Both the position numbers and the translations under genes were made by a program. Shown here piece by piece: positions 33,952 through 45,213 of a stretch of 64,000 nt of DNA. Position 1 is the first letter of the stretch. Every line of letters begins with the position of its first letter. Source of the stretch: Prosopocoilus inquinatus (taxonomy: Eukaryota > Arthropoda > Insecta > Coleoptera > Lucanidae); assembly GCA_036172665.1 (NCBI GenBank), contig CM069871.1:3596001-3660000 (forward strand), read 5' to 3'. Below the pieces are notes generated by a model. The model saw only the letters and a program-made list of their open reading frames with translations, had not been told where the DNA came from and made no database searches.

Positions 33952-35788
33952 TAATCATTCTTTTAATCATTAATGCTATTGCTTCATTCCAATTTTTGTG
34001 TTTTTCTTTTCTTTTCATTTATTTTATTTTTTGTAATTTTTGTAATTTTTTGTTGTAGAACTTATTTAAAACGGTTTCCTCTTATTGTCTGGAAGATAAT
34101 TTATTTCGAGCAGAAATTTTATCTTGCATAGCTTTTTTTTTTATTCCAATTTAATTCCTCTCAAATTATGATAAACCAATAAATTATACATTAATAATGC
34201 AACATGAATATGTATGTCAACTTATGCGCAAATTCTTTGTTTATAAATGAATGGGAAGTGGCTGAAGTTGCCAGGTGGTATTTACATCGTTTAATTACAT
34301 GTATACGTATACAAAGTAATTAATTGCGGCGATCGTATTCGTTCACTTGTTTTTGAAGTTTCGTTGAGGATTTTAAATGCTGTTTGGGCAAAGTATTTGA
34401 CAACTTTGTAAGGAAGTCCTTTCCTGAATTATTTGTTGTAATAGGGTGAATGTCCATGGGGATAAAAAACGTACCTACAATTAGTAAGTCGGCGAGATTT
34501 GTATACACGCCCTGTATATTAAATCATTTTTTTTTATTTGCACGTCTGTTTCGTTTAATTACTTCTGAAGAAACTAAATTACATAACGTACGAACACATA
34601 AAATTTAAATTGCTGCAAACAAACGGCGATAATAAAGACCTATACCAAATAAGAAGTAATGAAACGTTCTTTCTCTATTTTCATTCGCCACATATGATCG
34701 CACTTTAATCTATTTATTTATTAAGTTAAAACTGGAAATTCCTTTTATTTACCGCCGATAATATGCACATACATACATAGATAATAATTAGCTGCGAAGT
34801 CGTTACGAGCGTGTCGGTCTTTTTGTTTTTTTTTTGTTTTTTTTTCATACAAAAACCTCCAATGTTAAAGGTTTGTTATATTTAATAACCCAAGATAATT
34901 ATATCAGTTCTTATTTCTATTGAGGAGATCATATATGTATGTATATTATACTTCGAAATGTTATTAATGTGAAACCATGCGAAACATATAAGTATGTACT
35001 TAACAAAAAAAAAAGAACGAAAACAAAAAAGGAGTAAATCTTTCCGGCTTGTATGTTTACATGTAGCTGCTGAGCATTTTTTAATTACTTACACGTATGT
35101 GTGTGTTATTAAAATTAATTGGGTTTAAAAAGTGATTTACAGTAATAATGAATACAGAAAATGATGTGAACACAACAGAAAATATGTTTGTACGTTTAGG
35201 TTCTGAGAGTGTGCACATTCGAAAGCAACGCCCTGTAGAATATTTAATTACGCCCGATGCATTTTTGTGGCACGCTGAAATGTGACAGTACGTCGTCTTC
35301 GCTTTCGCAATTATTATTTCCATTAAATTTTGCGGCTGCATAATTTAACGGATTTAAGTTTTAAGCGCATTTTCTTTCTCACTATTATTCCACCATTCAT
35401 AGCGCTCAGGCGATTTAAAAAAAAAAAAAATTCAGTTTGCTATTACATCAGTTTTTAATTACCGCAGTCCGGAAAATTCCGGACATTCCTAGAAAGTTTT
35501 TTTTTTTGGTAAGATGCGACTTGCGTTAACTTAAACAACAAAATACACGTTTCTCGTTGAGTGCGAAACGCCGATTTTTATGCATACTAGCACGGCCTCT
35601 AATCAAAAAGAAAATTTACCAGATTTATTGCCGAGCAATAACCGAACATACAAATTTATTTATTCATCTCAATATGGGCGGTGATCGGCGATATATACGT
35701 ATAGCAAATCGTAATACCTACAGATTCAGGACGAAAAGAGAAAAATTATGGTCAAAGTGCCCAAAACTTCGTCGAATTAATGGGAACA
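33952..35788. other. AT-rich, no gene recognised
   Basis: Isolated mariner-type ends 'gccctgta' near 34511 and 35230. No coding or RNA gene is recognised. Confidence 0.4.
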
Positions 35789-35806
35789 TCACGTGAATTC
35801 ACGTGA
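35789..35806. promoter_or_regulatory. Perfect palindrome TCACGTGAATTCACGTGA
   Basis: This 18-bp perfect palindrome contains two CACGTG E-boxes and recurs exactly at 38585-38602. CACGTG is an established bHLH/bZIP target, but regulatory function here is inference. Confidence 0.4.
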
Positions 35807-38001
35807 TATCACGCAGTGACGTAACTAGAAGTCAAGCCGCCGGGTTGCAAAATTTTCACCAGCGCCTTTTATTATTACAATATTTATTAAGTAAAAAAGT
35901 TTTCTTTTAATCTTGAACCGGACAAAATTATGATTGAAAATACACTCAACGTTTCGCTGTAGATTAATAACTATTAAAAAAAAAATTCTTACTTACATTT
36001 CTCATTGGACAAGAATCAACTACATTCACAATATTTATTATTAAGAGAATAAAAAAGATACAAATTTTCAGCTGGTTACTTTCGAAGCTAAAGGTGTTTT
36101 CTTTCGCTTAAAAGTTTGAATCGCGTTTCAAATAGTTTGCACCTGAATTTCGTAGTTGTTGCAACAAGATACCTGACATGAATTTTTGATTGTCCGTTCA
36201 TTTGTAAATAACCATATTTCAATCCAAACCAGCTTTACAAAAGAGAGATTCAAAGAAAAGAATGTCTGTTTTTGAATCAAAACACGTTTGGATCACGATT
36301 TTGCGAGCGAAAGAAAACACCTTAAATAAATTAGGACTGCTTAATTGCTTTTGGATTAATCCTATTTCAAAAAAAGTGACAAGAGCTGTCAAAATTTTTA
36401 GGTTAGAAACGCTTCCGGAAGCTAGCGCTATAAGCGGAGCACTTTTACAAACAAATTTCTCGAATACTTTCTCGAAGAAATTTGTTTTCTCAGCCGTTTT
36501 GAAACTGGTCTTCCAAAATTTAAAGGAAACAGAATTAATAACTTTCATTTTGCTTTGACCGCCTTGCATGGGGTGACATTATTATTTAGCAAACCGGCTT
36601 CAATTTGTCAATCAATTTGTCAATCAATTCGTATGCAATGTTAGGTCAAAAAACGATTGTGGGATGTCGCTGTTTTATCTATTCAAAATTAATAGCGGCG
36701 GTTGCAGATTAATAGATGGCGCTGCTTATGTTTCAAACTTCTTTTTTAACCGTTTCCGTTCAACTTTATTTATTCGAAATTGTTTTTTGTAACTTTGCGA
36801 TTTTTTTTAAGCAATGATTTATTCTACCGCTATCCTACGAATCCGAGGCTAAGCGGTCAACATTCCAATGAACAATAAATAGTTTAATAAATAGGACATT
36901 TAGGGAATCACTTAGCAGTTCGGATTAAGAAGGCGTTGTTTGGATTATGGCTTCGAATTACCGCTGTTCGGATTATTGGAGGTTCGGATTAGGGCATGTT
37001 CGTATATAGGGTGTTTTTTTTTACTGTATGCAAATAAAAAAGCCTCAGTGTAAGTACGAGTACACGAAGTGCTACCTTCTGCGGTTATTTCTTGGTAGCT
37101 AGCGTATCATAGCCAAAAAAATTCGGATGGACCACTTGTTTGGAACCGCTGAAGTGTGCGAGAAAGATGGGAAGGTCAACTTCGCCTTCCTCTCGGTATG
37201 AACACGCCCACCGATACCAATCGATGTTCAACGCAGAGTTTCGTAATAACAATCACTGATATAGTTTATTAATTATTTTATTTAAAATTTAAATTCACTG
37301 AGCGAAGTAATGTGTCTTACGATATCAACTATCGACGAATAAATCCGAAAATTTATGCACCAATTAGGCAAGCGCGTTAAAAATGTTCTTCTTTCGCCCT
37401 TTTACGTAAATAAACTTTCGCTGCAATCTCGCTGCTAGCTATGAAAGTATTACTACTTATGGTCCTTGGAAACAAAATAAATGTAAAATTTTTACAAAAA
37501 TTTCTTTTAAAAATAATGGAAAAATGGAATGGGAAATTAGAATTTGTTTGTACCTCGCTTTTAATTAATTTGTTCGGCAATTACGAACCGCAGGTTCTTG
37601 AATTGCACTAGATTTTAATTTAAAATACTTAAACTTGTAATTACTTGTAGTAAAGTTAATTTAAATCGTAAACGCTTTGACCGACCAGGTGATCGGAGCG
37701 GCGCTGAGTTACGTCGTTCCTGGTCAAGATCCAGTAAGGCACTGACCCCGGCCTACTTCCGCTGCGGGTCGTAATTGAAGAGGCGCCCGCGTTCCACTTT
37801 TAGCTATGCTGGCAGTTCTCAAACGGTTTAGTAAAAATCTGCCGCTGCATTTTTCTCGAAAACTATTACATTTACGTTAAGAACATATGAGTTCAATCGT
37901 TGCCGTTTATGGTGATATATTGCAGGTTTAAATATTTGCACACAGTAAAACAACAGCCTGTATTATAGAGGTCCTACTGTATATACTGTGATATAATTCA
38001 C
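35807..38001. other. Gene-free stretch with small inverted repeats
   Basis: 'aaggtgttttctttcgct' (about 36089) and its exact inverse (about 36304) form an 18-bp inverted pair. Short 'ttcggatta' repeats lie at 36917-36982. A GC-rich island at 37675-37800 is unassigned. Overlapping ~100-codon frames on both strands at 36219-36569 show no family. Confidence 0.4.
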
Positions 38002-38004
38002 TTA

Positions 38005-38125
38005 GGCCCGGTTTCACCATCACAGTTTAACTTTAAGCTCCGTTTTATTATACAATTATCCTTACAATTGTTACCATGGGAATAAAGCGAAGTTTAAAGT
38101 TAAACTGTGATGGGGAAACCGGGCC
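38005..38125. mobile_element. PIF/Harbinger-like MITE, TTA target duplication
   Basis: The 121-bp foldback has ends GGCCCGGTTTC(A/C)CCATCAC and inverted arms of ~45 bp (cagtttaactttaa). It is flanked by TTA on both sides (38002-04 and 38126-28). The 3-bp TWA-type duplication is characteristic of PIF/Harbinger. No transposase is present. Confidence 0.85.
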
Positions 38126-38140
38126 TTAGATATTTAAGTA

Positions 38141-38309
38141 CAGTGAACTCTCTCATTACGGACACCTCTGGGAAACGGACACCTCTCGCAACCGGACAAT
38201 TTTTTATGGAACTTTTCTATAGAATTTTTTAATAAAATTCAGCGAACACCTCTTACAAGCGGACAGATAATTGGCGACGGTTCCTGTCCGCTTATCAGAG
38301 ATTTCACTG
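38141..38309. mobile_element. pogo/Tigger-like MITE, TA target duplication
   Basis: Ends CAGTGAA(C/A)TCTCT, with the inner motif 'cggacacctct' repeated, are inverted at the right, and TA flanks both sides. The 'CAGTGAA.CTCTC..ACGGAC' terminus is typical of pogo-group elements. Length is 169 bp. Confidence 0.85.
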
Positions 38310-38584
38310 TAATACATATTATTTTGATGGAAATTTTGCTCAAAATATTGACAGTGGGACATCGACCTTAGGAAACACCAATGCGCTTTGCTTTCAGTGG
38401 CGTGGAAAGCAAGATCGGGAAACGGTTGAATAAAATTTGCAATTTGAAAAGAAGACAGCAGTTCGAATCTGTTGCAGACGCTCAATAAAAAAAAAATTTG
38501 AGCGCATGATGACGTGTGACAGCACGTGAAATCACGTGAATGCGTGAAGTGACAATAGCGTGACCACTGCCAAAGCACGTGTCT

Positions 38585-38602
38585 TCACGTGAATTCACGT
38601 GA
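38585..38602. promoter_or_regulatory. Second perfect palindrome TCACGTGAATTCACGTGA
   Basis: Identical to 35789-35806. It sits at the end of a cluster of cacgtg/gcgtga motifs from 38508 (acgtgtgacagcacgtgaaa, cacgtgaatgcgtgaagtga). Confidence 0.45.
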
Positions 38603-38819
38603 CGTGATAATAATTAATGTCTACGCCTTTTTTGGGACTGTTTCGTGTGATGTAGGTCGCCAGGAATCATGTAGTCACATAGAAAAGGTTATTTCGAATT
38701 CAAACACTTTTTTTTTTAATTTGAGCTTAAAATCTTTTGCTTGTAAGCTTACGTTGCATAACAAGCACGGCGTAATAAAAATATTTTTAATGAGAATGTA
38801 CGATTATTAAGAAAAGAAG

Positions 38820-39465
38820 CAAAAAGAAAAAGAGATGGGGCTTCATGATTATGAAATCACGAAGCGAATTTAAAACCTTGTTTGTGCACATCCTCGTGTA
38901 AGTACGTCGGTGTAGTTAGTGTACCTTGGGGCCTCTCTTATTAATTAATCCGAGAAATGACGAAATAGTTTCGTTTCTAGTGGAATCTGCGTGATGCGTT
39001 AGCGTTTTCTGCATTAGCTGGAACTCGTCAGCCGTAATTAATGCGGCTCGACTCTCTCACGGGAAGTGTTGCATACGATGCTAATACATTATAATAACCG
39101 ACGCATTACCTTGTCCGCGTAGAATGAATCAAAGTAAATAGAGTATTTAATAAATTCAAGTTGGAAAAAGGAAGAATTGCCAATAGGTTATGCAGGGCGA
39201 ATTAATAATCCACATGCGCACCATACATTATTAATGTGTAAATGGTTCATAATCGAATGCGCCGGCCGCGTAAATATCTCCGACATTCTTGTTTGAAATT
39301 ATGTAAAATAAGTTACACACGCTATTATACACATACACACACACACATTTATTGGTTCTCTGGTTTACCCAAATAAAACGAATTCCAATTTATTTATTAC
39401 GCTCGAATGGATGCCGAATGAGTCACACGCGTGAAATGTTATACTGAAATAATAATATCAAGGAT
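38820..39465. other. GC-balanced, non-repetitive stretch
   Basis: 38980-39300 is of mixed composition, with several TAAT/ATTA motifs and no repeats or frames. It could be conserved non-coding or regulatory DNA, which cannot be told from one sequence. Confidence 0.3.
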
Positions 39466-39493
39466 GAAGGAGGAGGAGGAGGAGGAGGAGGAA
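39466..39493. repeat. (GGA)n microsatellite
   Basis: About nine GGA units. Confidence 0.97.
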
Positions 39494-39789
39494 GGTGGTG
39501 TACAAAGCATTCCTTCCTATCGTCGAACCAGAGGAATTTCTAGTTTTTACTTTCGCTTTGAAATTATTTCAGCAAAAAAATATTAAGTATCTATTATCTG
39601 GTCGTAAGGAAGCTTTTTACTAACGGTAAGGCTACACTCCGTGGAATTGTCACGGATTTCCCGAGATGCTTTAAATAAATTGCCGGCTGGCAGTTCCTCG
39701 AATTTCTTTTACTTTATCCCCCCTTCCCCTACCCTGCTTTATATTGTTCACCAAAAAAGTATCACAAACCAGATATAATATTGACCATT

Positions 39790-40013
39790 AGAGATCGGAA
39801 TCACGTATTTTGACGTCATCATTGTCGGCCACTGTTGCATCTGTCTTGTCATGTCGCTGGCGTAAATCGGTTTTGAAATTGGGGCGCCCCTGGAATATTC
39901 CGGAAAGGATTACGCAATAAAAATGTATTAGAAATAATTTTGTAAAAAACAAGCCGACCAACCAGCCATTCGAACTCTTACTGATGACGTCAGGATATGT
40001 GATTCCGATCTCT
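39790..40013. mobile_element. MITE, 224 bp, ATT target duplication
   Basis: The ends AGAGATCGGAATCAC(G/A)TAT and the inner 'tgacgtcatca' are inverted at the far side. ATT flanks both sides (39787-89 and 40014-16). The superfamily is uncertain; a 3-bp duplication fits PIF/Harbinger. Each arm carries a TGACGTCA (CRE) palindrome. Confidence 0.8.
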
Positions 40014-40217
40014 ATTCATTATATACATATATTTTAATAAGATTGTTTTCTGTCAACAAAACGTAGATCCATTGCCTATCAATTACAGGTCAATCTAAAA
40101 AAAAAAAATACTTTCACTAACTGATTATAAAATATGAAATTATCAACAAAGTAATAGTTATCGGAGAGGTCCTCGAAGTACAAAATAAAACTATTTCAGC
40201 TAACTGCTACCTGTCAG

Positions 40218-40377
40218 GGGCCTTATTCGAGGGAAACGAGGGAGCAAACTTGCAGGAGAACATGACGTCAAAATGACGTAGACTCTCACACAAACCTACA
40301 CGATTCGCAGGAGAATTACGTCATTTTGACGTCGTGTTCTCTTGCGAGTTTGTTCCCTCGATTCGAGAATAAGACCC
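40218..40377. mobile_element. Foldback MITE, 160 bp
   Basis: Left GGGCCTTATTCGAGGGAA and right (reversed) GGGTCTTATTCTCGAATCGA pair through 'gaaca.gacgtcaaaatgac', giving arms of about 65 bp. No clear target duplication. The arms include TGACGTC half-sites. Confidence 0.8.
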
Positions 40378-40614
40378 GTGGATAGAAGCAATATTTGTGC
40401 AGAGAAAATTAACTCACAGGACGGCCGGCAGCTTCAGTCGTGACGGGCGTGGGTGTTACTTAAACGCGAAAATAGATGATCGCCACCTAATCTTAATAAA
40501 CGGAGATGAGGAGAGAACAAAAGAAAATAACTCAATTTATGCAATGCCATAAAAGCATAACCCCTAACAAGAGTGTGTATAAACCTTAACACACCTGAAG
40601 GGTATAGATTTTCG

Positions 40615-41450
40615 AATTGGGGCGCGTTCAGAAACTACAGCTTCTTGGAATGGACCTTGCATATGTGCGCACGTGTCTCATATTTAAGATAAATTAAAAT
40701 TTTTGCATTTCAAACTGAAATTTTCAGAAATTATGGCTGTCATCTTGCCATTTGAGGAAGTTCATTGGGTATTTTGAGTTGAAGTATGTTCAGAAACTAT
40801 ACCCTGTGGTACACTCTGTGAATCTATTGAAGTCTCGCTTATTTATCGTAATTAACGTAAATTTAATTTCACTAAAATCCCCGCAAGAGAATGTGGAGAT
40901 CGTTTTGTACGACTCCTCTTCATTTTTGTACAGTGGTTCGTTCAGAAACTACAGATTCTTGGAATGGACCTTGCGTACGTGCGTACGTCTCTTATATTCA
41001 GAATAAATTGACATTCTTGCATTTCAAGCTGAAATTTTCAGAATTCATCGCCATTATTTTACTTTTTGAGAAAATTTATTGGTCATTTTGAGTTGAGGTG
41101 GGTTCAGAAACTGTACCTTGTGGTACATTTTGCGAATCTATGAAATTTCGCTTATTTACAGTTATTAACGTACTTTTCATTTCACTAAAATCCCCCCCAA
41201 AACAATGTGGAGATCGTTTTGTATGACTCCTTTTTATTTATGAATTGGAGTGCGTTCAGAAACTACGGTTTCTTGGAATGGACCTTGCGTTCGTCTCTCA
41301 TATTTAAGATAAATTAATATTTTTGCATTTCCAACTGAAATTTTCAGAAATTGTCGCCATAATCTTGCCGTTTGAGGAAGTTCATTAAGCATTTTGAGGT
41401 GAGGTATGTTCAGAAACTATACCATGTGATACACTCTGTGAATATATTGT
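40615..41450. repeat. ~310-bp tandem repeat, about 2.7 copies
   Basis: 'gttcagaaactac.g.ttctt' then 'ggaatggacctt' begins at about 40626, 40931 and 41250. Each unit also contains a second 'gttcagaaact.tacc' half. Open frames shift between copies, so no gene is called. Confidence 0.93.
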
Positions 41451-42135
41451 ATTATATAAAAAAAACTGTATTAATTCATTCACTTTAAGTGGAGACGCCA
41501 ACCTCAAAACATCGCCATCGATTCGAGGACTGCTCCGATGGAAGCCGGCACCACAGCTTTACCCTGTCCTTCCCCCTCCTCAACCCCCCTCGAAAGTATC
41601 AGACAGCAGCCTCGAACATTTACTCGCAAAAACCGAAACGAAAGCTGCAATACGTCATAAAGTAAAACTTAAACGCTCTACAAAACAGCAAAACCTTAGT
41701 ATTCTAAGATAACGGTACCGTAATATAGCGGTCGCAATAAGACGGTGAATGACGTCATATAGCGTTGAAAAATGACATACATCGACGTAAAATAAGCAAG
41801 AAAAAGCGACGGTGTGTATTTATTTTACGTGTTTCATAACGGTCCATTTCGATGTGACGTTACTAACATATTTAGAAACTGAAGGGGTCATCAAAAGAGG
41901 ATTCCGAACGTTTAAAAAACGCTTTTATTTACTTTTAGTTATGGTGCCGATATCCTAGGAAATCGAGGCTTAAGGTGTGATTCTCATACGTCAACGCGTC
42001 ATTTTGCTGCTTCTGCTGGTTTAAAATGAAGCAATTCTCACTCGAAAACATTATAATGTCAGAAAATTGCTTGTAAAAGCATAGGAACCGAGGCGCTGCC
42101 GTGTGAGAAACAAGCGTAAGCCATCGTAAAATTAA

Positions 42136-42483
42136 GTCGTCGACGCCGAGAAAAAACCTGAAAGGGAAGACAAGTTCGACGATAATAATTTGCGCAAAAA
42201 GAGAGCAGCAATCGCAAACAGACCTGTCGTTAACAACGGGGACGAGGCTGAGACAACTCGAATGAGTTTCCGTCCTCCAGGAAAAACCGATAAAAGTTGT
42301 AAAATTGAAACCTCCCCTGAGGTTACTCGCGACAATAACCAAAATGTGTGCCGTCCTCCAGACGGAAATGTGGCAGAGCCCTCTCAAACACCAACAACAC
42401 ACACTGGAGACACCACAACGACGACTGACGTCCTCCAGGCACGTCACAAATTAATAAAACAACACTGCGGCCTTTACCCCTAA
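42136..42483 (+). CDS. Unassigned 115-codon frame next to an LTR
   Basis: The plus frame from a stop at 42133 to TAA at 42481-83 includes KKPEREDKFDD, LRKKRAAIANRPVVNN and a Thr-rich tail. 'cgtcctccag' occurs three times in frame phase-dependent positions. It ends 36 bp before an LTR-like sequence, so it might be the 3' coding end of an LTR retrotransposon, but the 4-bp duplication around the LTR argues that the LTR is solo. No family is recognised. Confidence 0.25.
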   Translation, partial: VVDAEKKPEREDKFDDNNLRKKRAAIANRPVVNNGDEAETTRMSFRPPGKTDKSCKIETSPEVTRDNNQNVCRPPDGNVAEPSQTPTTHTGDTTTTTDVLQARHKLIKQHCGLYP

Positions 42484-42518
42484 CGCAGAAAGGAAGGGTT
42501 TGCACAAATCGAAATTAT

Positions 42519-42851
42519 TGTAACATCATCAAAAAACAAGGGTTTCTAAAGCCGCTCGCGTTTGACACGCTCGAGAAAACTGCGGAATATTCTAGCACAG
42601 CCGCGCGATTTCCGGATGCTTCCATACGTGTCTGGAACGGGTACATTAACTAAAAAAGCGAATATCGGGCGCTGGTGGGACAGTTCTTATTTATCGAGCG
42701 ACAGTGAGCACATCTCAGGAGAATAGACAGCGAATTATGGTGTTATTTGTTAAAATAAATGTTAAAGAGTGTATTCCTTGTTGTGTAAACGAATATTAAA
42801 GTGTTCGAAATTATTTGACGAGTATTATTTTCGGATCTCGAATTCGTAACA
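42519..42851 (+). mobile_element. Solo LTR candidate, 333 bp
   Basis: It begins TGTAACATC and ends TCGTAACA (TG...CA with short inverted TGT(A)A/T(A)ACA ends), flanked by direct TTAT at 42515-18 and 42852-55. Internal AATAAA-like motifs near 42757 would be a polyadenylation signal. A 4-bp duplication is typical of Gypsy-type integration. No second LTR, primer-binding site or polypurine tract was identified. Confidence 0.55.
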
Positions 42852-42855
42852 TTAT

Positions 42856-44055
42856 GGTTTGAAAAAGTGAAAGATCACCCTGTATGTTGAGTTTGCGTCG
42901 CATTTATTTCTGACGTTGCAATGATTGACCGCAGACATGGTTGTGGTATATGAACGGCGCGCGTTAAATTTTCGCATCTGTCTGCATCTTCGTCGCAAAA
43001 CAGTTGGATTTTTATAACACAAATTGTCCCACGCATCGAGTTCGTTTTGTGGTGCAATTCGCAGACTGTTTTTTTTTGTACATCTCAGAATACCCCGGCA
43101 CTAAATCGTTTCTATTTTTAGTTTTTATTGCACAATCTTTTGCAAAGCGTCTGCAAGAGAGTTTCCGAGTTTTGTGTAAGAATTTAATCGTCGAGGCAGG
43201 CCATTAAATCTGGCGACGCCTCGTGCTGTGTCACTGTCAAAATATTAACAACGATTCCATATTTTTATTGACAGATTTTTTAACGCTTTGCATTTTTAAT
43301 TCTTTGACAATCAGTATTATACATAAATCAATGTTTAATACTGAAATAAATTAAAAAAAATGATTACAATTTAAAAAGAAGGGTTGCATCCATAAATTAA
43401 GCTCTTGGTTAATGCTGTTGTCGTGTGACAGCATGTGTTCATACAGCGCGTCCAATTAAAGCATTACCCCTGAAGAATTTAAAATAAGCAACTTACGAAT
43501 TATTGAATTGAATTGCGAGTTATAATTTTTTGGCGCTTGTTAGGTATTTCGACGGAAAGATTAAATTGCGTTCACACTTGACATTTCATGCCTTTGGATC
43601 TTCTTTACGTCAACTTATACCCAGTTGGTTTTTGCTGATGTCATGAGAATTTTGATTCGTGCAAACCCTTCACACCATACTCACAATCACGGTGGGTGTC
43701 ACAAAAGAAAATGTTAATCGGCGATTAATTTAATTCTCTGATTAAGGAACGTCATTGGACGAATTGATAACAATTGATTTGAAATAACCAACCGACTGGA
43801 AATGATACAGAAAGAAAACGAAGACGTAATTTTTCTTGTTTTTTTTTTCTTTTCTAGATCTGATGCAGATATAATAAATAAGTAGTCAGTGAAAGGATTT
43901 TTTTTACGTGAAAATGGGGAAGAGGTACAAGAATGTGAAAGCAGAGTATGAAAAAAAAAAATAGGTAACTAAATGTCATTAAAAAATAAGTTGGGAAGAA
44001 GAACATAAATGTGTGAAATGAAATCAAAAGATGAAAGCCAGTTGAGTAAAGTTTA
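42856..44055. other. AT-rich, no gene recognised
   Basis: One mariner-type end 'caccctgta' near 42877; otherwise nothing supportable. Confidence 0.4.
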
Positions 44056-44367
44056 ATGGGAAGCCGGTCGTTAATTCTAGGGTGGATCGAATATTCGGCG
44101 CCCAGCTATCTAGGAAGGACGGTAAATTCTGGAACAAAACTACCTAGATATTTTATTATGGAGTCGGTAATCCCGGTTTATGATATCGACCTCGAGTTAT
44201 CTGAGGACGCGATGCACCGCGACGCTCGAGGGAGCCGTCATTCCGCGCTAGACGTCGGCGTCAAGTGCTTTCCAGACCAGCCAGCAGAATATGGAATGGG
44301 GAAGCCACCGCCGACATTATCTTCCCCAAAATCCATTTTAGGTGCACGGAAATTATGCATCCCCTGA
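44056..44367 (+). CDS. Weak 103-codon open frame
   Basis: The ATG frame runs to TGA, translating MGSRSLILGWIEYSAPSYLG… with Pro/Ser-rich C-terminal residues. The segment is GC-richer than its surroundings. No domain, signal peptide or splice sites were recognised, and it may be non-coding conserved DNA. Confidence 0.15.
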   Translation: MGSRSLILGWIEYSAPSYLGRTVNSGTKLPRYFIMESVIPVYDIDLELSEDAMHRDARGSRHSALDVGVKCFPDQPAEYGMGKPPPTLSSPKSILGARKLCIP

Positions 44368-44830
44368 TTAATTTATTTTTAATTACGCGAGTGCTTTCTT
44401 AATTAGGTGCATACACGGAGTTTCATACGATACGCGCCAGATTAGGTATTTACGAGTACATGAAAACCGTCGTTGGTTGCACAACACCATCACCATCAAA
44501 AAATTTTCACCTCCACGTTTTGCGGTTAAATTCCGACGAAAAATTCACTCTTTATATAACACACTGTATACTTCTTTCTCGCCTTTTACGTCCGATAAGT
44601 AAAAGCATAACGTTTGTGTTAATTTTACTATTCGGTTTTTCGACGACGCCGGAGAAAGTCAATTCAATTCGAAAAAATTTAAGTCACTACAATGTATTAT
44701 TTTATTCGTTTGTAATAACTTGGAAATTTATTTCTGCGCTTTGTTTGTTTAAAAATATTGTGTCCGACTTCTCACGGGCGGTGGCACAAAAACACACGAA
44801 TCTAAATTATCGTTACTTTTATTTCTCTCA

Positions 44831-44851
44831 CCCTCTCTCTCTCTCTCTCTC
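44831..44851. repeat. (CT)n microsatellite
   Basis: About nine CT units. A second CT run lies at 46370-46383. Confidence 0.95.
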
Positions 44852-45085
44852 GCTAGAATTTATGGTTTAATAAATCACGAACTCGTTATATAATTGGTTA
44901 ATAATTTCAAAAAAATTTCACATGTTCGCGTTTAATACCAATCATAACAAGAGTTGCGTTTTATAATTTATAAATCAAAATTTGACTTTTAGAATTTTAG
45001 TTTTTTTAAAAATTGGCAATTTACACTGATACACAGATAATAGCCCGCCATACACGCACATACTTTCCGGCGCTCCCGGCTCGTT

Positions 45086-45113
45086 GCGGACTTGGCGCGC
45101 CGGCCAAGTCCGC
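45086..45113. other. GC-rich hairpin
   Basis: GCGGACTTGGC and its exact inverse GCCAAGTCCGC are separated by 6 nt (GCGCCG), giving an 11-bp perfect stem in AT-rich surroundings. Confidence 0.8.
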
Positions 45114-45213
45114 CACGAACTGGTTCAAGATAATAGCTTGTATCAACCACGTTTCATTTATTATTTAATTTATTAAAACCTGACTTGTCTGTAAACGTAG
45201 TTTTAACTGTTAC

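Noticed and set aside
36219..36569. Overlapping ~100-codon frames on opposite strands
   Set aside because: No domain is recognised, and Phe/Lys/Ser-rich mirror composition suggests chance in AT-rich DNA.
37680..37800. rRNA or snRNA gene in a GC-rich island
   Set aside because: No recognisable conserved RNA motif or promoter elements could be identified.
41935..42447. 170-codon minus-strand frame
   Set aside because: It is antisense to a more protein-like plus frame and has Cys/Leu/Ser-rich shadow composition.
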